Shown here piece by piece: positions 8,953-16,304 of a stretch of 64,000 nt of DNA. Below the pieces are notes generated by a model. That model was not told where the DNA came from, made no database searches, and was given only the letters and a program-made list of their open reading frames with translations. Each line of letters opens with the position of its first letter. Within the stretch, counting starts at the first letter, position 1. The DNA is taken from NCBI RefSeq assembly GCF_005930355.1, contig NZ_VDBO01000009.1, positions 62,001 through 126,000 on the forward strand, given 5' to 3'. This stretch comes from Paenibacillus sinopodophylli (GTDB taxonomy: Bacteria > Bacillota > Bacilli > Paenibacillales > Paenibacillaceae). Made by a program: the position numbers and the translations under genes.

Positions 8953-9585
8953 CTACAAGTCCCGAACGGCATCAACGAACTGTCTTGCCCTCTCCGTTAC
9001 TTGCTCGAATTTACCTTCGCGTACCCACTCCAGATTAACAAGCTTGCTGCCCATCCCTACGGCATTTGCTCCTGCTTGGAAATATTCAGCAATATTATGC
9101 AAATCCACCCCTCCGGTAGCCATCATTGGAATGTCAGCTAAAGGACCTCTAATCTCCTTCAAATAGCTTATGCCTAGCGTTCCCATCGGGAAGATTTTCA
9201 CCGCTTCTGCCCCGGCCTTACACGCTTTGACGATTTCAGTCGGCGTCATGACCCCGGGCCATACAGAGATACCGTGCTCATGTCCATATGCGATTACATC
9301 TTCATCCAAATTAGGCGAGATCAAATATTGCGCGCCAGCGGCAACCGCTTGCTCGGCCAAAGTAACATCCGTTACTGTGCCTGCTCCGATTGCAGCCTTG
9401 CTGTCAAATTTGGTGCGCCACCGTTCGATCATAGCCGCCGCGCCTTCTGTATTCATCGTAATCTCCATCATATGGATACCGCCATCAATCAAAGCCTGCG
9501 CCGCCGCATCCGCATGGCGATCCTCGATCCCTCTTACTATAGCTACAATTTTATGCTGCAACAGCAGCTCAAGCATTTGGCTCAT
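8953..9585 (-). CDS. 2-dehydro-3-deoxy-phosphogluconate (KDPG/KHG) aldolase
   Basis: A 210-residue class I aldolase that splits KDPG into pyruvate and glyceraldehyde 3-phosphate. Schiff-base K130 in AEAVKIFP, catalytic E41 in MEITM and R18 in IVRG are present, and the length is typical. In Firmicutes such enzymes end the hexuronate (pectin) or Entner-Doudoroff routes, but here no KDG kinase or uronate genes adjoin it. GGAGGATCTGCAA precedes the ATG. It follows mutY by 27 bp, so its cotranscription with a repair gene appears accidental. Confidence 0.9.
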   Translation of the reverse strand: MSQMLELLLQHKIVAIVRGIEDRHADAAAQALIDGGIHMMEITMNTEGAAAMIERWRTKFDSKAAIGAGTVTDVTLAEQAVAAGAQYLISPNLDEDVIAYGHEHGISVWPGVMTPTEIVKACKAGAEAVKIFPMGTLGISYLKEIRGPLADIPMMATGGVDLHNIAEYFQAGANAVGMGSKLVNLEWVREGKFEQVTERARQFVDAVRDL

Positions 9586-9612
9586 TTGCAGATCCTCCGC
9601 TCCATCTATTCT

Positions 9613-10830
9613 TTATTCCCAATATTGCTTCAAAATGCGCAAAAACAAATTAGGAAACGGCAATGTTTCCATGTCTGACTTGCTAATCCATCGGTAAGTG
9701 CCTATCACTTCAGCTTCTTCTGCTTGAGAATCCACCTTGTATGCGGATGCCGCTTCTGCAGCTGTCAGTCCGATCAAGGAAGAAGCTGCTGCAGCAACAT
9801 CCTCAGATGCTGATCGTTCTTCACCCAAATCAGCCAAATAAAAACGCATTTTCCAGTGAATATGGCTGAATATATGATCTGCGTCCGTAAACCAGCTGCG
9901 CGGGCGGATGAGTAGTCCCGTATCCGTCTCTACCATTCTGCTGATCATTTCAGCCAGCTCCCCCTGCTCCTTAGGCGATGCCTCAGACAGCCACTCCGCT
10001 TTGTCCTTCGGCAGCTCTAGATGAGGCAGCTCCCACATCTGAGCAAGCAGCCCCGTTGCCGGACGCTGGCGTACAAGCACTTTGTCTGCATGCTCACCGC
10101 TGCCTGCTACGATTGCTGCTGCACGAAATTCCGCTCGAGGCGGCTTGGCCTTCGTCTTAATCGGCAATTCCGTCTCCCTGCCCGAGAGCCTTGCTGCGCA
10201 GTGCTCCATCACCGGGCACGGCAGACAGCTTGGCGACTTTGGCGTACATACAAGAGCGCCGAGCTCCATTAGAGCCTGATTAAAGTCCCCCGCTGCGCCC
10301 TCAGGAATAAGTGAAGCTGCCAGCTTCTCGATGCCAATCCGCGTAGACGGTTTGGCAATATCGTCCTCCAAGCAAAAATAGCGTGAGAGAACCCGCATAA
10401 CGTTGCCGTCCACAGCAGGCTCTGGGCGATTAAACGCAATACTCATAATGGCACCGCTCGTATATGGTCCTACACCCTTCAAGCCAGCAACAGCCGCTTT
10501 ATCGTCAGGTACGATACCCCCGTAGCGCTGCGCAACCTCCTTGGCACCTGCTTGCAGGTTTCGTGCGCGCGAATAGTAGCCAAGACCTTCCCAGCTCTTA
10601 AGCACCTCCGTCTCAGGCGCATTAGCGAGTGCTGTCACTGACGGAAATTTGTCCATGAACTGATTATAGTAAGGAATGACCGTATCTACTCTCGTCTGCT
10701 GCAGCATAATTTCGGATACCCATACACGATAAGGATCCCGGTTCTTGCGCCATGGCAAATCGCGCTTAATCAGACGGTACCAGCCGAGCAGCTCCGTACT
10801 GAAAAACGTTTTTATCGCTTCCTGTTCCAC
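9613..10830 (-). CDS. mutY: A/G-specific adenine DNA glycosylase MutY
   Basis: A 405-residue base-excision repair enzyme that removes adenine opposite 8-oxoguanine. Helix-hairpin-helix LKGVGPYTS (117-125), catalytic E40 in VSEIMLQQTR and D141 in AVDGNV, and the [4Fe-4S] ligands C195-x6-C202-x2-C205-x5-C211. Residues 235-400 are the NUDIX-like domain that recognises 8-oxoG. The start is GTG, whose G is the last base of the upstream AraC gene's TAG; AAGGAGG lies 10 nt upstream inside that gene, so translation is probably coupled. Confidence 0.95.
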   Translation of the reverse strand: MEQEAIKTFFSTELLGWYRLIKRDLPWRKNRDPYRVWVSEIMLQQTRVDTVIPYYNQFMDKFPSVTALANAPETEVLKSWEGLGYYSRARNLQAGAKEVAQRYGGIVPDDKAAVAGLKGVGPYTSGAIMSIAFNRPEPAVDGNVMRVLSRYFCLEDDIAKPSTRIGIEKLAASLIPEGAAGDFNQALMELGALVCTPKSPSCLPCPVMEHCAARLSGRETELPIKTKAKPPRAEFRAAAIVAGSGEHADKVLVRQRPATGLLAQMWELPHLELPKDKAEWLSEASPKEQGELAEMISRMVETDTGLLIRPRSWFTDADHIFSHIHWKMRFYLADLGEERSASEDVAAAASSLIGLTAAEAASAYKVDSQAEEAEVIGTYRWISKSDMETLPFPNLFLRILKQYWE

Positions 10831-11711
10831 TAGCTTTCTTCCTCCTTAATGATGGCTTTGGCAGGCTGTAGCCTTAAGCTTCCGTTATGCTTGCCAATTC
10901 GGCGGTATTGTAAGGGCGTAATGCCCGTATAACGTTTGAACAATCTGGACAGGTAATGATTCTGCATCCCTACCTGTGTTGCGACCGTTGCTACAGGCAG
11001 GTCGGTTTCCATCAGCAATTGCTTAGCAAGCGCGATACGCCGATTCGTAACGTATTGGATCGGAGAGCATCCCATCATGCTTTTGAAAGAAGTGATGAAA
11101 TAGTTCGGATGCAGAAAAGCGATTCTCGCAAGCTCCTCCACTTGAATATTCGCATGCAAATTTGCTTCAATATGAGCAAGCACTTCGTTCCACTTGACCT
11201 CAGAGCTGGGCTCATTCACCGTTTCCCGCTGAGCCTTGCTCTCATCCAAATAAATAGCCAGCAGCTCTAGCAATACAGCTTTCAGCCTAAGATCTTTCGT
11301 GATAGAATGCAACTGCTGGCACTCAACCATTTTGTGAAACAAGGCTTTAATTTTGTGCTTTTCCTTGACATAAATGTAGCGTGGCAGCTGCAGGGAGCTT
11401 ATGACCTGCACATCGCTAAGCTCAAGCCGGAAATGGCACCAATAGCGACCAAACGGCTCATCGCCATCCGTACCAAATGATTGTAGCGTACCCGCAGGCA
11501 TGAAATAAAGTGTTTCCGGCTGAATACTATATTTCTCACCTTCTATTTCAAGCCAGCCTTTGCCTTTCTCCGTATAACAGAAGCGGTAAAAATCAGGCTC
11601 TTGTTTCTGTTCCAGCCAGCCAGGTGCGCTATCCGTATATGCACTCATTATAACGACGGCTTGAAGCTGGTGAAGTTGATTTTGTAAAATACTATCTATT
11701 GTCGGTTTCAT
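10830..11711 (-). CDS. AraC family transcriptional regulator (cupin sensor)
   Basis: A 293-residue one-component regulator. Residues 20-150 form a cupin-like effector domain (FCYTEKGKGWLEIEG, YFMPAGTLQSFG). Residues 185-285 hold the double helix-turn-helix with VEELARIAFLHPNYFITSFK and VATQVGMQNHYLSRLFKRYTG. Family members usually control sugar genes. AGGAG lies just before the ATG at 11711. It overlaps mutY by 1 nt and heads the run mutY-aldolase-hydrolase. The KDPG aldolase in the same run hints at a uronate or gluconate effector, which is inference only. Confidence 0.85.
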   Translation of the reverse strand: MKPTIDSILQNQLHQLQAVVIMSAYTDSAPGWLEQKQEPDFYRFCYTEKGKGWLEIEGEKYSIQPETLYFMPAGTLQSFGTDGDEPFGRYWCHFRLELSDVQVISSLQLPRYIYVKEKHKIKALFHKMVECQQLHSITKDLRLKAVLLELLAIYLDESKAQRETVNEPSSEVKWNEVLAHIEANLHANIQVEELARIAFLHPNYFITSFKSMMGCSPIQYVTNRRIALAKQLLMETDLPVATVATQVGMQNHYLSRLFKRYTGITPLQYRRIGKHNGSLRLQPAKAIIKEEES

Positions 11712-11885
11712 GAATTCTCCTGTAAGTAAAACTTCGATATAATGAAAGAATCGTTAATGTTCTCGTTAACTGTCTCTTCCATTATACGAATTAATAATGC
11801 AAATGCATATGCCCGTCTTATGAACGAAACTTTAAAAGCCCAAAAATACCAAAATTATGAATTTTTGAGAGGAATGTTGTTATTT

Positions 11886-12236
11886 ATGTTAAGTCGTAAA
11901 ACCATAACTGTAATTACTTGCTGCGCAGCCTCTATCCTGCTGCTGGTGTTAGCAGGCTGCGGAAGCGGAAGTGGCGATAAGCCGTCTGTCAGTCCAGTTG
12001 AAGGGCCTCAAGAGATCGTCTCCGTATACAAAGCGAACTGCGTAAGCTGTCATGGTACAGGCTTGCAGGGGCGGGTAGGGCCTGCGACTGATCTTCGGAA
12101 GGTCGGTGCGCGGATGAGCGCTGCCGATATTACAAAGCAGATTGAAGAAGGAGAAGGCTCTATGCCAGCCTTTCAGGATCGGCTAACTGCTGAAGAGATC
12201 ACGGGTCTAGCTGATTGGCTTGCGAGCAAGAAATAA
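11886..12236 (+). CDS. Small c-type cytochrome lipoprotein
   Basis: A 116-residue lipoprotein. Signal segment 9-24 with lipobox LAGC (C25), a short Gly/Ser/Pro linker, then a class I cytochrome c fold: haem motif CVSCH at 52-56 and likely axial Met93 in GSMPAF. It would be tethered outside the membrane and carry electrons, as cytochromes c550/c551 (CccA/CccB) do. The longer frame from 11742 would put about 48 residues before the signal peptide, so ATG at 11886 is preferred. No oxidase or haem-lyase gene is near. It ends in a strong terminator. Confidence 0.85.
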   Translation: MLSRKTITVITCCAASILLLVLAGCGSGSGDKPSVSPVEGPQEIVSVYKANCVSCHGTGLQGRVGPATDLRKVGARMSAADITKQIEEGEGSMPAFQDRLTAEEITGLADWLASKK

Positions 12237-12280
12237 AAATAGGATAGTGAAAGCAGCAGTCTGCTTCCACTATCCTATTT
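12237..12280. terminator. Terminator between cytochrome c and a convergent small gene
   Basis: 20-bp stem with one mismatch (arms 12237-12256 and 12261-12280) and a CAGT loop. T-rich flanks occur on both sides, so it can act on both strands. Confidence 0.85.
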
Positions 12281-12292
12281 GATTTGTTTCGC

Positions 12293-12529
12293 TTAATAGC
12301 CCATATGATGTCCGTTAATTTTGGAAGATTGGATGAAATAAAGGGCCGACTGGCCTGCATACGTCCAGTGCGTATCTCCCATTTGCGGATGCGCTGGAAA
12401 TAAATCGCCCTGCACCAGCACCAAATCCCCGCCCCAATCGTCCGTATACAAACCTTCGTATTCGACCCATTGTCCCGTCTTGTAACGGCGCTTCGTCTTC
12501 TGATTCTTCTGCTGTCGATGCTCCATCAT
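12293..12529 (-). CDS. Small YjzC-like hypothetical protein
   Basis: A 78-residue protein with a basic N terminus (KNQKTKRRYKTGQW) and a core GLYTDDWGGDLVLVQGDLFPAHPQ...HWTY. The pattern TGQ...G.Y...L..GD.FP.H...W.Y recalls the YjzC family of Bacillus, of unknown function; I rate that as a weak resemblance. It has no signal peptide or membrane helix. Two ATGs are adjacent at 12529 and 12526. It is convergent with the cytochrome gene and shares its terminator. Confidence 0.6.
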   Translation of the reverse strand: MMEHRQQKNQKTKRRYKTGQWVEYEGLYTDDWGGDLVLVQGDLFPAHPQMGDTHWTYAGQSALYFIQSSKINGHHMGY

Positions 12530-12590
12530 ACCCGGTGACCCCTTTCGACTAGCTGACCTGGTATATTACATTCCAAGTATAGGCAAAAGG

Positions 12591-12989
12591 TTACTCCGAT
12601 ATCCGCTCCACAACTGCGAAAGCCGAGGCTAGCTTGCGCTCATGCGTAATCGTCACATGAATCCGAATGTTCTCCGGCGCAAGGCCAAGACGCTCCCAAG
12701 CACCAGCAGACAGCTGACACTCGGGCTTGCCGCAGCTCCCGCGCAATACTTCAATATCTGTAAATCCGATAATCGGTCCAATTCCGCAGCCGAATGCTTT
12801 CACGATAGCTTCCTTGGCTGCGAAGCGGCCCGCCGTAAATTGGTGGAGGCGCTCACCCGAATAACTGGAAGCAAGCAGACGTTCCCCTTCTGCAAGCACG
12901 CGCTCCATGAATCGCTGGCCTGTGCGCCCCTCCAATACTTTCGCTACTCTCTCAATTTCCGATAAATCATGTCCGATGCCGATGATCAT
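12591..12989 (-). CDS. acpS: Holo-[acyl-carrier-protein] synthase
   Basis: A 132-residue phosphopantetheinyl transferase that moves the 4'-phosphopantetheine group of CoA to apo-ACP. The metal-binding motif IGHDLSEIERV contains D8, and FAAKEAIVKAFG contains E60; length is as usual for AcpS. The start at 12989 puts GIGHD at the N terminus as in the family; the frame extending to 13061 adds a tail unlike AcpS. No alr or rsbRS-type gene follows, as is often seen in Bacillus. Confidence 0.93.
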   Translation of the reverse strand: MIIGIGHDLSEIERVAKVLEGRTGQRFMERVLAEGERLLASSYSGERLHQFTAGRFAAKEAIVKAFGCGIGPIIGFTDIEVLRGSCGKPECQLSAGAWERLGLAPENIRIHVTITHERKLASAFAVVERISE

Positions 12990-13070
12990 GCTAACACCCG
13001 CCTTTTCCCTGAAGGTGACATTAGCAGATGCAGTTATTGAAGTCAAGCTTATGTCGTACACACCAACCCG

Positions 13071-15155
13071 CTATTGACGCTCAGCCGCTCCAAAGAAGGA
13101 TCTTTCATAATGAAAGGTATGGCCTTCCTCATCCTGAATATCGATCGTAATCAAACTGCTATCCTTCTCGTCGATAAATTCCCCTGTTGCAAGATACGTA
13201 TACTTCGTAAATCCGGGATACTCGAATAATTGAGCTTCACGCGGCTGAAGGACAAAGGGAATCGGCTCCTGCACGCTATTACCTTCTACGCGAATAATCG
13301 CCTTGGCTGATACCGGAGCTTCAAGACCCTCAGGCAGCCAGACATCGAGTTTGGCCGTTTGTTCTTGCTTATTCTCTGAAATACGCATGCTCATATGCGC
13401 GTCTTCTCCCATTACATGCCAATAAATCGGTTCAGACAGCTTTATTGCCGCATCTGCAGGCGGCGAGGTTGAGGACAACCACCCTGCAGCCACGAACAGC
13501 GCAGCAGCAAGAAGTACTTCAGCGCGTATGCCGAGCAGTAAGCCCCGTCTTGCACCATGCTGAGAGATGCGAGGCATGAACACAATCATATGAAGAGCCC
13601 CAACAACTAGAACGAGCAGCATCAAGCTTGTTTTCGCAACGATCAGCTTACCGTAATCCGTTGAAAACAACTGTCCCCATGCAGACAACCTTGCCGCTGC
13701 CAGCCAGATTCCGCTAAGCAGAATGAGCAGCATGCTCGGCAGCGCCCATGCTGAGAAGCTCGCAGCCGCTTGGTTCAGACGCTCGCTCGCCGACTTCTCG
13801 AAGGTCATCGCGAATAAACCGGCAAGCCCTCCGAACCATACAGCCGCCGCCGTCATATGAAAGGCATGTGCCACAACTGCTGCCACTGCAGCCTCTAAAG
13901 CGGCATAGGCATGACCTGTTAACGGGAAGCTGACAATTAACGCAACTGCCACCACAAATTTAACAGGATTCGCCCAGTGTCGCTCCTTGCTTGGCGCAAA
14001 TGCGAGCAGCAACAGGAGCAAAGCGAGTACGGGTCTCATCACAGCGATTTTGCCAAGCATCGAGCTGCTGGCGATCGTAAATATGGATATGCCGCCTAAT
14101 TGCTCTGAGAGCATGGATAAACGTGTGAAACCAGAAATAACCCATATGAAAACAGCGACAGCAATTACGATTCGCTCTGCATGAAGCGAGAAGCCGTAGG
14201 GAGCCTTCTCCTCTTCCGATCGCCATAAAATGTATCTAAAAAACAAAATGCCTAGCAGAAAGACGCTCGTAATCAGATCAAGAACACGCAGTGCAACCAT
14301 ACTGCCATGGCCGCCCGCGTGCTCATGCTCCCCTGCTTCGGCATGGCTGCTGGTTCCCTGCCCAGCATGAGTACTATGTTCATTCTCGCTCGCCGCTTCC
14401 TCCTGAGGAGTACTCTCTACTGCATCAGCTGCATCAGAAACTTCAGCAGTCTCCGCTTTATCTGGCTCAGTCACAGAACCTATCTTCGTATCACCACCGC
14501 TTGCACTGTCTTCGATGACTGGTACAGTCGGTGAAGGGCTTGATTCAGAGCTCTCTGCCAAAGAAGCTGGCGGGCTCGGCAGAGCACTTGCCTCGCTCTC
14601 GCTGGCGGGCGTCGGCTTTACGATCGGTATGATCGCGGCTGTTGGTTTAGGCGAGCTGGCGGGCTTGTCTATCGGCTTAGGCTTCTCGGTAGCTGTAGGT
14701 TTCTCAGTCACCGTATCACCACTACCTAACCCCGCCCCCGTATTGCCGCCTCCATCCAATGAAGCCGTATCATCAGGCTGCACATGCGCAAGCTTCACAC
14801 CAACAGCAAATTGAAAGGAGCCATCTGTGAAGTGCGAATCCAAGGAGAGCACTTGCCAATTAACTTCATAAATGCCATCAGCCAGCTTAGGGATCTTATA
14901 TTTAAGCGTCAGATCATCCTCTCCGCTCAATACTCCGTTAATCTCCGACCCATTATCGATTCGTTTCAGCGAGAGGTTACTCAGCTTCGTGTCTATCTTT
15001 TCTGTGAAGGTGAGACGAATAGCTGGCGGAGCCGCGGTCAGCTCCGCATCCGAATATGGCGTCGATTGCGCAATATAGGCATGCGCCGAGACTAAGCTCG
15101 GCATGCATGCCCATATCAACAGCATTACCATCATGCATTTCAATGATTTTTTCAT
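13071..15155 (-). CDS. CopC-CopD fusion copper protein (YcnJ type)
   Basis: A 694-residue membrane protein. The signal peptide 1-24 ends SLVSA, leaving a mature N-terminal His (HAYIAQSTP), the copper ligand position of CopC. The CopC beta-sandwich spans 25-125, then a Pro/Thr/Ser/Glu-rich linker of about 150 residues and His-rich HSTHAGQGTSSHAEAGEHEH near 263-282. About eight membrane helices of CopD follow, with a C-terminal extracellular domain. In Bacillus subtilis YcnJ is linked to copper uptake. It starts 9 nt after the DUF4198 gene, with which it forms an operon. The linker is unusually long. Confidence 0.85.
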   Translation of the reverse strand: MKKSLKCMMVMLLIWACMPSLVSAHAYIAQSTPYSDAELTAAPPAIRLTFTEKIDTKLSNLSLKRIDNGSEINGVLSGEDDLTLKYKIPKLADGIYEVNWQVLSLDSHFTDGSFQFAVGVKLAHVQPDDTASLDGGGNTGAGLGSGDTVTEKPTATEKPKPIDKPASSPKPTAAIIPIVKPTPASESEASALPSPPASLAESSESSPSPTVPVIEDSASGGDTKIGSVTEPDKAETAEVSDAADAVESTPQEEAASENEHSTHAGQGTSSHAEAGEHEHAGGHGSMVALRVLDLITSVFLLGILFFRYILWRSEEEKAPYGFSLHAERIVIAVAVFIWVISGFTRLSMLSEQLGGISIFTIASSSMLGKIAVMRPVLALLLLLLAFAPSKERHWANPVKFVVAVALIVSFPLTGHAYAALEAAVAAVVAHAFHMTAAAVWFGGLAGLFAMTFEKSASERLNQAAASFSAWALPSMLLILLSGIWLAAARLSAWGQLFSTDYGKLIVAKTSLMLLVLVVGALHMIVFMPRISQHGARRGLLLGIRAEVLLAAALFVAAGWLSSTSPPADAAIKLSEPIYWHVMGEDAHMSMRISENKQEQTAKLDVWLPEGLEAPVSAKAIIRVEGNSVQEPIPFVLQPREAQLFEYPGFTKYTYLATGEFIDEKDSSLITIDIQDEEGHTFHYERSFFGAAERQ

Positions 15156-15164
15156 TAATCAGCC

Positions 15165-16226
15165 TTATTTCGTGTAGATCGCAACCGCTGCTTGATTTCC
15201 GCCCACCGCTGGGAAATACTCAACGCTTGCACCTGCCGCTTCTGCTGCGGAACGGAGGGTTACTAACCCCTTGCCTTGGTAGGCTGTATCTACATGTTGT
15301 TTAATGAAAGCCGCATCTACCTTCGTTGTACCTTGAGCAATCGTCAGACTGCTTGCAGCAACCAAACTTCCATTGACATAAATATGCGGCTTAGCAGATA
15401 TCACCGTGCCGGGAAGTTTGACTGACTTATTCTGAACCGTGAACGTCATTGTCGCCTCGTAATTGGTCGTACTGTACTCGCCTTCCACAGCTTCACTCGT
15501 ACTAGGCTTCGCACGAACCAAATAATAATCGGCAGCACCGGTTTTGAAAGTAAGGACTCCATTCGCATCCGTCTTCAGCTCTGTCGCCTCCGAGTTGCTG
15601 CGGCGAATGACGTCCACTGCCGTGCTCCCAAGCGGTTTTCCTTTCAAAAGCAGTTGGACGGACACTGTCTCATCAGGCGTTACAGCAGCCGGGTTGAATT
15701 GCGGAATAAGCTCTGCGCGGTCAGGGCTCACTTGCTTAGCGAAACCTTTAAGTGCGCTAACGCGCTCAAGCACCGGAATGTCGCTGACAGCTACGAACGA
15801 TTTCGCGCTGCGGAGCGTCCTGCTCGAGGCATCTGCCCCTTTGTACACGCTATCTGCCTCAGTAGAAATAATATACGCACCTGGAATATTCGACTTGAAG
15901 GATGCAACAAAGTAATTGTTAAGCGCAGGCGTTTCCTCCGTAGCTGGCTCGCCCGTGTAGAAGCGCGTGCCTGTAATGTCGGATTTCACACCAGCTGGCG
16001 TCGTTACGAACACCTTGGAGCTGCTGCCCCATTGGCCGTCCAACCGATAGCTTTTATGCTCATTGGAGTGATTTCCGTACATCAGTTCCACATAGGATAC
16101 CTGGTTTTGCGCTACAATCGGAGCGCTCGTCTGTGACCAGCCGTCATGCGCGAACGCAGGAACCGCTGCACTCAGCGTTAATACAGCAGCTAGTGCTGCA
16201 CCTACTAATTTTTTCTTTAACAACAT
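15165..16226 (-). CDS. DUF4198-like exported protein with C-terminal stalk domain
   Basis: A 353-residue exported protein. The signal peptide ends PAFA, giving a mature N-terminal HDGW, so His is residue 1, as in the CopC partner. Residues 27-275 resemble DUF4198/NikM-type beta-sandwich domains found beside Ni, Co and Cu systems. The last 75 residues (HIYVNGSLV...AAEAAGASVEYFP) look like a copper-amine-oxidase N-domain-type stalk repeat of Paenibacillus surface proteins. It is first in the operon with CopC-CopD. Its Shine-Dalgarno (GGGGG) lies inside a hairpin. Metal identity is inferred from the partner. Confidence 0.65.
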   Translation of the reverse strand: MLLKKKLVGAALAAVLTLSAAVPAFAHDGWSQTSAPIVAQNQVSYVELMYGNHSNEHKSYRLDGQWGSSSKVFVTTPAGVKSDITGTRFYTGEPATEETPALNNYFVASFKSNIPGAYIISTEADSVYKGADASSRTLRSAKSFVAVSDIPVLERVSALKGFAKQVSPDRAELIPQFNPAAVTPDETVSVQLLLKGKPLGSTAVDVIRRSNSEATELKTDANGVLTFKTGAADYYLVRAKPSTSEAVEGEYSTTNYEATMTFTVQNKSVKLPGTVISAKPHIYVNGSLVAASSLTIAQGTTKVDAAFIKQHVDTAYQGKGLVTLRSAAEAAGASVEYFPAVGGNQAAVAIYTK

Positions 16227-16232
16227 AATAAT

Positions 16233-16282
16233 AAACCCCCATCGTTTTGGATTAGATGTCCAAATTGTATCAATGGGGGTTT
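16233..16282 (-). promoter_or_regulatory. Leader hairpin enclosing the Shine-Dalgarno of the DUF4198 gene
   Basis: Outer stem of 12 bp with one wobble (16271-16282 with 16233-16244) and inner stem TTTGGA/TCCAAA (16259-16264 with 16246-16251). The GGGGG that should bind the ribosome, 9 nt before the ATG at 16226, is paired in the 3' arm. The tail TTTATTATTATG is only partly T-rich, so it may instead, or also, end transcripts of the upstream GGDEF-EAL gene. Confidence 0.6.
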
Positions 16283-16304
16283 AATTACACATGACTCGTT
16301 AGAG

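Noticed and set aside
14515..14814. 99-residue Gly/Val-rich plus-strand frame with membrane-like pattern
   Set aside because: It is the reverse of the repetitive Pro/Thr/Ser linker of the CopC-CopD fusion; the hydrophobic look is an artefact.
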